Below, in pieces: positions 1-9,207 of a DNA stretch of 63,602 bases (positions within the stretch are counted from its first letter, which is position 1; each line of letters opens with the position of its first letter). Made by a program: the position numbers and the translations under genes. Under the pieces are notes generated by a model. The model ran no database searches and had not been told where the DNA came from. It worked only from the letters and a program-made list of their open reading frames with translations. This DNA comes from Desulfotruncus alcoholivorax DSM 16058 (GTDB taxonomy: Bacteria > Bacillota > Desulfotomaculia > Desulfotomaculales > Desulfallaceae), in NCBI RefSeq assembly GCF_000430885.1, contig NZ_AUMW01000021.1:1-63602 (forward strand), given 5' to 3'.

Positions 1-299
1 GGGTCAGAATTGTCATTTAATGCCTGTTGTAACCCATCCTCACCGGGTGGACAATTCAACCAGGTATGCACACTGAACTTCTTATAGTCTATATCCACCA
101 ATGCTATCTTATAGCCTTCCTGCACTACTGTAACTGCCAGATTAACAGCAACAAAAGTTTTACCTGACTGTACCGGTGAGCTAACGGCAACAACTTTCTC
201 CAGTGACGATTTACCGTTGTTATTTGCTTTTTTAGGCAACCTCGGTACAGATACAGATATATTTTTCTTTAAATCTCCACCGAATATGGTTGCATTCAT
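1..299 (-). CDS. ParA/CpsD-like P-loop ATPase, N-terminal part (runs off the left edge)
   Basis: This reading frame starts at an ATG at 297-299 and stays open to base 1, giving about 99 residues. After a basic linker rich in Lys and Asn it has a deviant Walker A segment (VSSPVQSGKTFVAVNLA) and then ALVDIDYKKFSVHTWL, which fits the Walker A' and first strand of MinD/ParA or CpsD-type ATPases. Such proteins occur in partition systems and in integrative or conjugative elements. It is divergent from, and directly abuts, the truncated nuclease gene that begins near base 300, so the junction looks like a recombination breakpoint. The C-terminal half is outside the window, so the role (partition, conjugation or polysaccharide export) cannot be decided. 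Confidence 0.7.
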   Translation of the reverse strand, partial: MNATIFGGDLKKNISVSVPRLPKKANNNGKSSLEKVVAVSSPVQSGKTFVAVNLAVTVVQEGYKIALVDIDYKKFSVHTWLNCPPGEDGLQQALNDNSD

Positions 300-845
300 A
301 GTTTTGCCGAAAAACTTGGCGTATCGCTAGATGATTACGGCATCTGCGTTATAAATGCAAGAGGCGAAGAGTCAATCAAGCCGCTTCGCCAATTGCTAGA
401 TAAATTCAAAATCCCAAGCATTGCTATCTATGACGGTGATGTTAGGACTGGACATACCCCAGCTAATAACGAGTTTTTCACACAAGAACTCTGCTTTGAA
501 ATTGAAATTGTTAAGAAACTATTTTCAAATGGTCAAACTGCCCTGGTAAGGAAAATTGCTAAGGATTTATCCAGCAATGCAGAATCTGTCGAGATGGATG
601 CCGATTTTGTGCGGAAGCACTTCAAAAAGATGGGCATTGATATGACAGGCTATGTACCTAAGAAGCTATCAGATGTCAGTGATGATGATGAGAGTGAGTT
701 CTGCCAAATGTACTCCGCTTGGTTTATGGCAAAGAAGGATGTTCTCCTGGGACGGATTATCGGCGAAGCGCTACCCGCTGACCTCATACCTGCTTGTTAT
801 GCCGATGCAATTAAAAAAGCGCGGAAGGTGGCGAGCAATGCCTAA
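300..845 (+). pseudogene. gajA: 5'-truncated OLD-family nuclease, TOPRIM part (GajA-like)
   Basis: The frame is open from about 273 to the TAA at 843-845. Residues encoded from 306 onward (FAEKLGVSLDDYGICVINARG, then IPSIAIYDGD) match the middle and end of the TOPRIM nuclease domain of OLD-family proteins such as GajA. The whole N-terminal ABC ATPase domain (usually about 350 residues) and the first TOPRIM strand with its catalytic Glu are missing. The first possible internal start is a TTG at 393. The remnant overlaps the start of the helicase gene by eight bases (ATGCCTAA), the usual tight nuclease-helicase coupling of Gabija loci. The truncation lies at the start of the divergent ATPase at 299, so it is interpreted as a deletion or insertion scar. 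The nuclease must be inactive. Confidence 0.7.
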
Positions 846-2646
846 TGCCATTCTTGCTGAACTAAAGGAGAAAATTTCAAAGCAGCACGAGGGCGATGAA
901 AAGCAACTTGAAGTTATCTTTTCAGACAGTCCACGCTTGATAGTGGAAGCACCCGCCGGGTATGGTAAAACGACCACTATGATTAGCCGTATTGCGTATC
1001 TGTTTGCTTCCGGTGGCATACCAAACCCAAAGCGTATACTTGGACTAACCTTTAGCGTGAATGCCGCACTGAAAGTCAAACGGGAAGTCGCAGAGAAATT
1101 GCCTGTACTCCTTGGTGAAAAAAACAGCCCGGTTGCCATAGGCGAGAAAGTAACTGTCACGAACTACCACGGGTTTTGTAAGGGGATTCTGAAAAAGTAC
1201 GGCTATCTCATCTCTGACGTATTGCGAAAAGATATCAATCTATTCAAGGCGATCAGCGACAGTGAAATTAGCAGACGCCAAGGTCTAAATACTACTTTAT
1301 CTGCATCAGAAACCCAGCGGCTTGAAGGTATAGAAAACTCCATCAAGGCTTCCAGTGCTCCTGATGCACAGACTATACACGAATACAATGACATCGTTAT
1401 TAGGAAGCTCCTGCCTTTGGAATACATTACACACAACGCTGTCATTCTGTTTGTGCTGGAGATTTTCGCCCGCTTCCCTGAGGTACGGAAGTTCTATCAG
1501 AGCTACTACCCGCTACTCGTTGTCGATGAGTTTCAAGACACAAACTGCATTGCTTGGTCTTTACTGGAATCAATCATCTCCGACCATACCCAATTGGTTT
1601 TTCTTGGAGATCCTTTGCAGCGCATTTACGGTTTCATAGGGGCGTTGCCTGATATTATGTCCACGGCAGCAACGAAATATGGTATGGTTCAAGTAGCACT
1701 TGCCAGGAACTACCGCTTCCGCAACAATCCAGAGATGCTTAAGCTGGACACAAATATTAGGGCGAACGCAGCGACTTGCTTCGACCCAGAGATTACTGAT
1801 TCTGATACTGCAAAACTACCAGCATTTTGGGGAAGCACTCAGAAGGAGGAGGCGTGCAAGGTTGTTGCGAAAGTTCAGAGCCTTCTACAAGACGATACGG
1901 GTAAAATAGCTATACTCTTTCGCGGACGTGGAAAAAACGCCGAAATTGTCGAAGAGGAACTTTCAAATAACAGTATCCCGTATTTCTACGGTATGTTTAC
2001 TGACGAAGATTTGGAATATGTAGAGTTCCACAACAGATGCCAAGAAATGTTCATCAAGAAGTTTGACAAATCTAAGAACATAAATAAGAAAGCCCTAATC
2101 GCGTTTGCTGAAAGCGTAAAGACTGCTTATTCACAATCAAACGTAAAGACTATTGATTCCTTGCTTTACTTGCTTGACGCTCTTGTAGAGAAAGTATCGG
2201 TTGATTATTCCGATTTGTTGTCTGAGGACAAATACACGTTGTTATTGGATATCTTTGAGAACAGACAGCTGAAACAGGCAATGGAGTATGTAGATTCTCG
2301 GGTGATACTCTCGACTGTCCATGGAGCGAAAGGGCTTGAATGGGATTATGTTATTCTATCTGATGTTGAACAGTGGGTTTTTACTTTCTTGTGCAGAGAT
2401 TGTCCAAGCCTAAGAAATACATCAAGCAGTACAGTATGCAAACTGCCGAAAACGCTACCTGAACAAATGAAGAACCTGATATTGGACGATCTTTGCGTGT
2501 TTTATGTTGGCTTGACAAGAGCTAGAAAACAAGCATATCTTTCAGCAAGCGGTGAACGGTTTAATGCACGAGGTCAACAGTTCACAAACGGAAAAATCTG
2601 CTGTTTAGCCTCGGTAGATGGCGTAAAGTTGGTGAAAGCCGATTAG
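838..2646 (+). CDS. gajB: UvrD-like superfamily 1 helicase, GajB-like
   Basis: This encodes a 602-residue helicase. The start is the ATG at 838, which overlaps the stop of the upstream nuclease gene; an earlier in-frame start at 652 would lie wholly inside that gene. All main SF1 motifs are visible: Walker A (VEAPAGYGKTTTMIS), Walker B (LLVVDEFQDTN), motif III (FLGDPLQRIYGF), motif IV (ARNYRFRNNPEM), motif V (TVHGAKGLEWDYVILSD) and motif VI (FYVGLTRARKQAY). In Gabija defence GajB senses DNA ends and acts with the GajA nuclease in a large complex. Here its partner is truncated, so anti-phage activity is probably lost although the helicase looks intact. Another OLD-UvrD pair outside Gabija proper cannot be excluded; at 602 residues this is longer than the roughly 500 of the classical GajB. 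Confidence 0.8.
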   Translation: MPNAILAELKEKISKQHEGDEKQLEVIFSDSPRLIVEAPAGYGKTTTMISRIAYLFASGGIPNPKRILGLTFSVNAALKVKREVAEKLPVLLGEKNSPVAIGEKVTVTNYHGFCKGILKKYGYLISDVLRKDINLFKAISDSEISRRQGLNTTLSASETQRLEGIENSIKASSAPDAQTIHEYNDIVIRKLLPLEYITHNAVILFVLEIFARFPEVRKFYQSYYPLLVVDEFQDTNCIAWSLLESIISDHTQLVFLGDPLQRIYGFIGALPDIMSTAATKYGMVQVALARNYRFRNNPEMLKLDTNIRANAATCFDPEITDSDTAKLPAFWGSTQKEEACKVVAKVQSLLQDDTGKIAILFRGRGKNAEIVEEELSNNSIPYFYGMFTDEDLEYVEFHNRCQEMFIKKFDKSKNINKKALIAFAESVKTAYSQSNVKTIDSLLYLLDALVEKVSVDYSDLLSEDKYTLLLDIFENRQLKQAMEYVDSRVILSTVHGAKGLEWDYVILSDVEQWVFTFLCRDCPSLRNTSSSTVCKLPKTLPEQMKNLILDDLCVFYVGLTRARKQAYLSASGERFNARGQQFTNGKICCLASVDGVKLVKAD

Positions 2647-2811
2647 TTGCAATTAAGGACACAATTTTAACGTTTCCCCAAACTTTCAACGATTACCTGA
2701 TGGCGATGCACACCCCCTGCTAAATTTCAACGATTACTCCAGTCAACCTCAACGGAAAATGGCCGGATTATATTTCGTCATCGCCAAAATAACCCACCAG
2801 AAATCGAAAAA

Positions 2812-2840
2812 CCGCTCCGCTAAAATGCAGGAACGGCTTT
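2812..2840 (+). terminator. Possible terminator after the helicase gene
   Basis: CCGCTCC and GGAACGG form a short stem with one mismatch and an 11-base loop, followed by CTTTATT. It lies about 165 bases after the helicase stop. The U-tract is weak. The remaining 2647-3300 interval holds AT-rich DNA, a twice-repeated TTCAACGATTAC (2684 and 2722), and the GC-rich repeat at 3117-3207. I see no gene in it. Confidence 0.35.
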
Positions 2841-3116
2841 ATTACTGGACTTTTAGTCAAAACATAAACCACCTGCCGGTAAAATATATTTTATCAATAG
2901 ATGGTAGATAATCTGGTGGAGGCGGACCGTACCTTATGGTAACCAAATATATCCCCTACCTCCCACACAAATGATATATTAACTTAAAGACCAAGTAAAT
3001 ACTATACCCTTACAATAATTAATGCTTTATGCTTGAACCCCTAACTCTTTAAACAAAATATAAGTTACTTACATCATTTCATATTTACTATTAGTTTTAC
3101 CAATAATCTGATTAAC

Positions 3117-3207
3117 CTTCCGCAGCCTGGTGGAAGGGCGCAAGCGGTAGCGCGCGAATGGCCGCAGCCGCGGCCCCTGCCCTCGGGGGTGGCAGCGCCA
3201 CCCCACC
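3117..3207. repeat. GC-rich repeat, inverted copy of 37379-37462
   Basis: A roughly 85-base GC-rich stretch starting CCTTCCGCAGCCTGG is present in inverted orientation at 37379-37462. By eye about 80-85% of positions agree, including the GGAAGGGCGC core and the GCCGCAGCNGCGGCC palindrome. It contains nested inverted repeats of its own. It appears to be the outer end of the paired GC-rich blocks described below. Confidence 0.7.
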
Positions 3208-3244
3208 TTCATGGGCTTATTATGAAAAATATTTTTTCATATAA

Positions 3245-3268
3245 ACTTCGGAAAATAAATTCCGAAGT
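3245..3268 (-). terminator. Hairpin after the AlbA-domain gene
   Basis: ACTTCGGAA and TTCCGAAGT pair perfectly around a 6-base loop, about 33 bases past the stop of the gene at 3301-5016 on the minus strand, followed on that strand by TTTATATG. It plausibly ends that single-gene transcript. A third partial arm (CCGAAGTT) follows at 3273. Confidence 0.5.
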
Positions 3269-3300
3269 CTTTCCGAAGTTCATTAAGCTGAAATAATTTA

Positions 3301-5016
3301 TTATATTATTATATATTTTCTGTTACTAGCCTTTTCCCGAGTGTTTGTCGGAACTATAAGCTTCGCCTCTACCATTTTTTCTAGCCTGTAATCAATTTGG
3401 TTAGGAGAGAATGTATTTTTGAGACCTTTTATAATATCTTTCCGTGCTACCGGCTGGTTATCTTTTATATATTTCCAAATCAACTTGGAATCAGCAGGAA
3501 GATTCTTAAACTTCATATCTTCCTCAAGCCCTGATAGCTTTGGAGAAAGCTCATAAAAAGCCCACCGGCGCGTTCCCGTCATACTCAGCGCCCCAGCGTG
3601 GACCATTTCTCCGAGCTCGCGTGTGGCAATTATTGTATCTACACCGCATAGCCGTTGATACTCTCTGTTGGTTATACGTCCCTCATTTCTTGCATACACA
3701 AGAGCCAGCCTCTGGTTACTATTTAAGTGACCTATATTAGTAGTTTCAAGCCACATAAGGGCGTCATGCCCAAGTAAATGGTGATTCTTAAATGTTAAGC
3801 CAAACCGGCTCAAAGTATTCTTAAATAATGGCAGGGATAAATTATGCTTACGCATAGCTGAAATTATTGCACCGACACCTCCGCCACGGTTTTCAACGAT
3901 TCCTAAATCCTCTGCAATACGCATTAAAGCCGAATTCCTTGCTTGTTGAACATCAGGTTGGTCAATATTATCCAGAGTTACTGTTCCAAAAAGACCACCC
4001 GGATTTGAAATAGTTAACCGGTCGGGATATAAGGCAACCTGAATCTGACTTCCCCTGGCTTGTGGTGAATAATCCCTGTGCAAAAGCGCATTTGCCAATG
4101 CTTCCCGCAATGCTTCCCGAGGGTATTCCCAGGATTCTTCGCGTTCGATAGAACCAGTAATCACAGTTCTCTTCTGCAAGTGTCTTCCTAATAATATAAT
4201 TATTCTGTGTAACATAGCCGGAATATTACCTTCCACCGGTTCATTAACCAAATAACGTTCTCCGTTGGGACCAGGCTGGTTAGGATCACTATTAGGATAA
4301 ACCAGGAACACGACACGTAAGTTTGGGAAAAAAAATTGGGGCACTTTACCAAACATTAATAGTCCGGATACAGTAGGTACCAATTTACCTTCTCTTTCAG
4401 CTAAAACATGAGTAGATCGTAAGATGGTAAAATTATCTGCATCAGCAATAGGGCCATGCGAACGTTCTCTTACCCTATTAACAAAAGATTCTAAAACTTT
4501 GCTGTCTAAAACCGCATCATAATCTACATCAACCACTTCCATGTCATGTCTTGGCTGCCCTCTGTTTTCCAGCAATTTTAACACTTCATATTCAGTAAGT
4601 TGGTGGTCACCATCAGCTTGACGTATAAAAGAACCATGATATATACCGCGAGCTCTGATATGAACAGGTTTTTCCGAGGTACCTGCTTCAGGTACCTCTA
4701 TTATCAGTAAGGATCTCCCTGATATATTGTGCAGAGAAAATTGGGGACGTATTGGAGGATCGAGTTCCTGGGCACACATATTTGCTACAGCAGTTTGTAA
4801 ACTCTCAATATTTTCAACCCCTAAAATAGGAAAGGTAGGTGCATCCCCCACTCCCAATAAAATAATTCCACCGCCGTGGGTATTACTAAATGCTGATAAT
4901 GTTTCCGAAAGGCTACGCGGGATATTTCTACGGGCTTCTTTACACTCTATTTTTTGGGTTTCTACTCTACCCAGCTTTAACTCTTCAATTAATTCCAGCA
5001 ATTCGTCAGTTAGCAT
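3301..5016 (-). CDS. AlbA_2 (Schlafen-like) domain ATP-binding protein
   Basis: This encodes 571 residues. The start at 5016 follows AAGGTGG with 7-base spacing; a further upstream ATG at 5043 lacks a ribosome site. The N-terminal third carries the AlbA_2 domain of the divergent AAA-4/Schlafen type (KIECKEARRNIPRSLSETLSAFSN, HGGGIILLGVGD). The middle has an HATPase_c_4-like module (EALANALLHRDYS, LTISNPGGL, NRGGGVGAII). The C-terminal third looks like winged-helix domains. Such proteins are described as predicted transcriptional regulators or as components of mobile islands and some defence loci; the biochemical role is unknown. It stands alone, with GC-rich repeat DNA on both sides. Confidence 0.75.
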   Translation of the reverse strand: MLTDELLELIEELKLGRVETQKIECKEARRNIPRSLSETLSAFSNTHGGGIILLGVGDAPTFPILGVENIESLQTAVANMCAQELDPPIRPQFSLHNISGRSLLIIEVPEAGTSEKPVHIRARGIYHGSFIRQADGDHQLTEYEVLKLLENRGQPRHDMEVVDVDYDAVLDSKVLESFVNRVRERSHGPIADADNFTILRSTHVLAEREGKLVPTVSGLLMFGKVPQFFFPNLRVVFLVYPNSDPNQPGPNGERYLVNEPVEGNIPAMLHRIIILLGRHLQKRTVITGSIEREESWEYPREALREALANALLHRDYSPQARGSQIQVALYPDRLTISNPGGLFGTVTLDNIDQPDVQQARNSALMRIAEDLGIVENRGGGVGAIISAMRKHNLSLPLFKNTLSRFGLTFKNHHLLGHDALMWLETTNIGHLNSNQRLALVYARNEGRITNREYQRLCGVDTIIATRELGEMVHAGALSMTGTRRWAFYELSPKLSGLEEDMKFKNLPADSKLIWKYIKDNQPVARKDIIKGLKNTFSPNQIDYRLEKMVEAKLIVPTNTREKASNRKYIII

Positions 5017-6277
5017 AACAAACCACCTTATAATATTTCCCAAAAAGAAAAGTTTATCAATGCCTAAAAACTTACGTTAGGTTTATATTCAATCCTTAAA
5101 GACAATTACTTTTATATCAGTATTATTTTCTGTATTCTAACTTATACCATGTTAATTAGCAATAAATTGTAAGTCAGAACCGTACATTATGCCCGTCTGC
5201 TGATAGGGAGGATAAGTTTAATTAAATGCCTGGCGATCAACGCTTCTGCATCAGCTGTGGTGTGACATGACCAGTTCGCTGCTCCCAGCACCCGTATCCG
5301 TTTAACCAAGACATAATTGTCTCAGTTCCATTGAGGGCGCAGCCGCGCCCCACATGCCAGACCGCAGCAGCGGTCTCTGGTTAAATACATACCGGTATTG
5401 GTATACATGATAAAGCCAAATAATAACTAACGCAGTGGGGAGTTTATATCATGGACCCTCAAAGGCCGGCGAGCACGCTGCCGGGAATTCACGACCCCAG
5501 AGATTGCAACAGAGGAATTACCGGCAGGGTGCGGCCCCCGCCCCCAAAGGATGACCCCGATAGGACCGGAGCTGGTGCACGCAGTGAAACGGAGCCGCAG
5601 GGAGCGGAGCGGGACTTGCGGCTGACCCAAAAGGTATACCCCAAAGTGATAGCCGCTGGTCAAGCGGAGAGACCGGAGGCGCAGTGGAGCAGAATGCACG
5701 AGCGGAAGTCCCGGACCCGAAAGAAAAGCCCATACGAGGACCCCAAAGAATTGCCGTTAGGCACATGACCCCATAGCTGGCCGCACTCCGGGCCGGACCT
5801 GAAAGCTAAACCCTAAAGCTCGGCCCGGTGTGCGACCGACATGCACAGACCGCCTACCACCCACGTTTCTTCCGGGCAAGGTGTGGACGGCAATGACCCG
5901 TGAGGATGCCCACAAAAGGCCGGCCACACTTTGCCCGGCGGCAGTATGTTTGCCGAATCAGCCTGCCACTAGCCCGCCGGTTATCACCATCCAAGTAAGG
6001 CGGCACTTCGGAGCAGGGCGGTAAATTTCCTCTGTTTATAGCCCTGCTTCGATGTGCGCCGCGCCGTAGGTTGACCATGTGAGCGTTACCAACAAAGTGA
6101 GGCACACGACGGCCCGGGCCGGGACTCACATAGCCCGGCCTATAAGCGGCCCGGGCTGTGGTGTGCCCGGTGAAAGGCAGCTCGGTGGGGAGGCAGTCGA
6201 TTCAGCAACCCAGCTGCTTACAGCTGCATAGGGGCGCAGCCGCGCCCCCGGTGGCAGGGGTGCGGGATACCGTGCGA

Positions 6278-6303
6278 CCAAAAAAGGGGCGCCTTAGCGC
6301 CCC
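6278..6303 (-). terminator. Rho-independent terminator overlapping the SWIM gene stop
   Basis: GGGGCGC and GCGCCCC pair around CTAAG-type loop bases and are followed on the minus strand by CCTTTTTTGG. The same structure, with the same U-run, overlaps the end of the second SWIM gene at 36498-36520, so it has been kept with the gene. Confidence 0.75.
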
Positions 6304-6608
6304 AGCTCCTCCAACTGCCGGTGCTTGCTGCGGGCCGCGGCAGCCAGCCCCAGCTCCGACATAGCCGCAAACGCCACATGCTTGCACAGCACACCGCGCT
6401 TGACTGCATCCTCGCAGCTGCACCGGGCAGCGCCACCGCGGCCCCGGCGCTCAATTACCACCATGCGCTCTTTAATGCCATCGCGCACGAAACCCTCAAC
6501 CAACCCTGCTTCTCGATTCTTGCACTCCCACTGCCAGCCGGCCTGCATGCCAGCCAGCGCGCGGCCAAACCTGCCATCTTCAATTCTACCCAACAGCCTT
6601 CTTAACAT
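6294..6608 (-). CDS. Small SWIM zinc-finger protein (copy 1)
   Basis: This encodes 104 residues. The start at 6608 follows GGGAGG with 8-base spacing; the frame extends 10 codons further but that part precedes the ribosome site. The C-terminal half contains a SWIM zinc-binding motif, C-x-C-x8-C-x-H (ARCSCEDAVKRGVLCKHVAF). The N-terminal half is basic and aromatic (GRFGRALAGMQAGWQWECKN). SWIM fingers bind DNA, RNA or protein partners in very diverse proteins, so the function here is unknown. It is closely related to the gene at 36190-36498, with conserved ribosome site, start and terminator. Both copies sit inside inverted GC-rich palindrome blocks, suggesting the gene belongs to that repeated element. 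Confidence 0.8.
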   Translation of the reverse strand: MLRRLLGRIEDGRFGRALAGMQAGWQWECKNREAGLVEGFVRDGIKERMVVIERRGRGGAARCSCEDAVKRGVLCKHVAFAAMSELGLAAAARSKHRQLEELGR

Positions 6609-8127
6609 CTTACCAACCTCCCGTTTTTCTTCGCACACCGCTGCCGGTGCCGCGTGTCAAGGGCCGGGCGCTTTTTACCCGGGCTGATAAAAAAATTTTT
6701 TCCGACATGCAGAATTAGCCCAAGGTAGAAAAATTTTATTTATCGGCGTACCCTTGACACGCGGCAGCCAGGGGCCGGCCACTGGCAGGCAGAGGTACAA
6801 TAGAAAGAGCGGGAGGGGAGGCAACCACTAACGTTTGGGCCTGGAACACCGCTGGGGGTGTGGGGGCCGGCGGCCCCTGCCGGGGTGCGGGGCAGAGCCC
6901 TGCGGACCGAAAGAAAGACATGCAAGGACCCGCGAAGGCGAGGCCGGCGGGCCGGGCCGGTCCATCTTTTCCGGCCGGCCCGGCACTCTGCCCGACCGCA
7001 GCGCTGATGAATAAAAGCGCCAGGGGCGGGCCTGGCGGCCTAAGAGGATGCCCCCAGACCAGGGCCGCACCTGGCGCTACCTTTTGCCAGTGTTAGTGAT
7101 ACTGCTGCTGACAGCTCCGGTGCCGGCGCTGATCCGCCCCGCCAATGCCTGCGTTTTTCCCACTCGATTACGCTCACCCGCTGCCAACACCTGGTTACGT
7201 CCGGGAACCCGGGCTGCAGCCGCGGCCCCCTGGCATGTATAATAGAAAAAACGCGCTGCGACCGTTCCGGGAAATACCCGCTCGATCACAAAAAAAGGCT
7301 GGTTTTGTACAGGGAAACGTGTGTTTTGTCACACCTGGCGGGCTAGGCCTGGCCACGCCTTACTTCCAGGAAGTCGCACCAGGTTGTCAATCCGGAAGTC
7401 TTTACACGCAATGGAGGCCGGGCAAGTCCCGGACCAGCTTCCGGGCTTGGCTCACTGGTCGGCCCGGCACATGCCTGGCTATTATTAAACCTAGCCGGGA
7501 CCCCACCCCGGCTTGTATGTCGGCCAGAGTGGCCGGGGAAAAGCGGCCAACCACCCTGGCCAGCCTTCGAGGTCCTCTTGCATGCCGGGCTCTGCGGGAA
7601 AGGGGCCGCAGTTGCGGCCCCCATTGGGCGACCGGTGGCACTAGAGAAATGCCCCGGACCGGATGCACCCCTGGCGCTAGCTTCTGGCGGGGGGAAGTTC
7701 GAGGGGGGACGGTGCCCCCCTGCGGAAAGTAACCTGTCGAGCGGGCGGTAAAACTTGTGGCACCGCAGTCAGGTATGGGCGTGGCCGACCCCAGAGCTGG
7801 CCAGTGTGCCGGAAAAGCCAGGACCGGTGAGCCAAGCCCTAAAGGGCTTTTCCGGCACTCTGGCTGACATGCACGAGACCCGGGTGTCATGGCATGCAGG
7901 GTACAATAAAAGCCACACATGACCAGGACCGACCCAAAAGGTTAACCCCAGAGCTGGGCCTGGTGATGTGTGGCTACCTTTGGATAGCCTGTCAATAGCT
8001 TTTCGGTGGCGGAAGGCAATTGAAAAGATGCAGTATCGGTAAGACGCGGCAGGGCTAATTTGCGATTTGCTGAAGGTGGTGAATGTATATGGGATTTTGC
8101 AAGGCCCATACACACCATTTTAAGAGT

Positions 8128-9207
8128 TTATTTAATTATTTTTAATAATTTATTGTTATTAAAATAAATTTGGCGTGTTTCCTGTTCCATCAAATTAAGT
8201 TTTTTACTTAATTCCTTCGCTGTATAGCCTAGCTCGTTTCTATAAACGTCAATAATTTCTTGAAAAAGGGTTGGTACTTCCTTGGGTATTTCAAGTGGTT
8301 CCTTTGTCTTGTAACCAAGTTTACTCATTTTCATCCATAAGAATCGATATTGTCTTTCAGTTATCTCTCCTAAATCAGCTGCACGCTTTAACAAAGCAGC
8401 CATAGAAACTTTCCAATGAATTTTTAATTCAGCTAATCGTTGAATAGATAAATTTCTTAAATATGGACGGATTTCCTTTGCAGGCATTAAAAACTCTGCG
8501 GAAAATCGGTCAGCTTCCTTCTCCATGTTAGGATTGGGATCTTTTTGGTGCATTATAATGTGTGCTAATTCGTGGGATAAAGTAAAACGCATCCTATCAC
8601 CAGGGTAATTAATATTTATGAAAAATAGCGGTGGTAATTTAGGTAAGGCAAGACTTATTGCGTCAATTCTAGGCGTTCCAAAATCAAAAGGAATTATAAT
8701 TCCACCGTTATCTTCTATTATTCTTGAAAGGTTAGCAATTGGGCCTGGTGGGATATGCCACAAGGCTCTTACCGTTTTAGCGATATTTTCGATGTTATTA
8801 TCAAAATCCATAAGATCAAAAATAGGTATATTAACTTCGCAAATATCAACATCACGTAACAAGCGGGTTAACTGCATTCTTCTCAAATTGAGTTGGGCAT
8901 GTATCGTTTGAAGCTTTTTGACTGGAATATCCTGGCGCTTTCTGTTAAATAGCTCGCTGGGTCCAAATCCATAAATCATATCTGTTTGATAAAAGAATTC
9001 AACAGGATACCCCAGAATATTTGAGAATTGCTCTACAATCTCATCGGAGATTGGCCTTAAATTGCTTTCAATTCTTGAAAGCCAACCCTGATTTACACCA
9101 AGTCTATTTGCTAAATCTTTCTGGGTTAGCGCACGTGATTCTCTCCCGATTACTAGCATTTCGGGGTTAAACTTCTTGTCTTGTTCATTCGTCACCTTCT
9201 TTAACAT
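8128..9207 (-). CDS. XRE-family regulator fused to ImmA/IrrE metallopeptidase
   Basis: This encodes 359 residues; the ATG at 9207 follows AAGGTGG. An N-terminal helix-turn-helix (residues about 18-72: LTQKDLANRLGVNQGWLSRIESN) precedes a COG2856/DUF955 zinc metallopeptidase domain with HELAHIIMHQ (HExxH) near residue 210 and a downstream Glu-rich helix (EKEADRFSAEFLMP). Proteins of this build cleave repressors or antitoxins, or act as toxins in toxin-antitoxin and defence pairs such as RosmerTA-type systems. Its start overlaps the upstream gene at 9185-9772 by 23 bases, so the two are translationally coupled. It lies just outside the left GC-rich block. Function as a pair is inferred, not shown. 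Confidence 0.8.
   Translation of the reverse strand: MLKKVTNEQDKKFNPEMLVIGRESRALTQKDLANRLGVNQGWLSRIESNLRPISDEIVEQFSNILGYPVEFFYQTDMIYGFGPSELFNRKRQDIPVKKLQTIHAQLNLRRMQLTRLLRDVDICEVNIPIFDLMDFDNNIENIAKTVRALWHIPPGPIANLSRIIEDNGGIIIPFDFGTPRIDAISLALPKLPPLFFININYPGDRMRFTLSHELAHIIMHQKDPNPNMEKEADRFSAEFLMPAKEIRPYLRNLSIQRLAELKIHWKVSMAALLKRAADLGEITERQYRFLWMKMSKLGYKTKEPLEIPKEVPTLFQEIIDVYRNELGYTAKELSKKLNLMEQETRQIYFNNNKLLKIIK

Larger units (their letters stand above)
5160..8050. repeat. GC-rich palindrome cluster, left copy
   Basis: This 2.9-kb block is dominated by long palindromes. Its only convincing gene is the SWIM zinc-finger gene at 6294-6608. Large parts recur in inverted orientation at 35395-37250: 5770-6140 matches 36760-37160, 6290-6680 matches 36120-36525, and 7680-7970 matches 35400-35690. 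Many overlapping reading frames exist on both strands, but they follow from the lack of stops in GC-rich DNA, lack ribosome sites and are not conserved as proteins between the copies. Typical elements are arms of 17-21 bases around a loop of about 25 bases containing TTTAGGG and GCTCACCGGTCC-like sequence, followed by CTGGGGTC. Confidence 0.75.

Noticed and set aside
2680-2740. Repeated TTCAACGATTAC, considered as a CRISPR remnant
   Set aside because: Only two 12-base copies with a 26-base interval, no palindromic repeat, no cas genes.
6000-6300. Group II intron domain V/VI searched for in the GC-rich block
   Set aside because: No AGC catalytic triad hairpin and no reverse-transcriptase gene in the window.
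5427-8113. Many long overlapping reading frames on both strands in the left GC-rich block
   Set aside because: They overlap in several frames, lack ribosome sites, have Pro/Arg/Ala-rich shadow composition and are not conserved as proteins in the inverted right copy. Only the SWIM gene passes.
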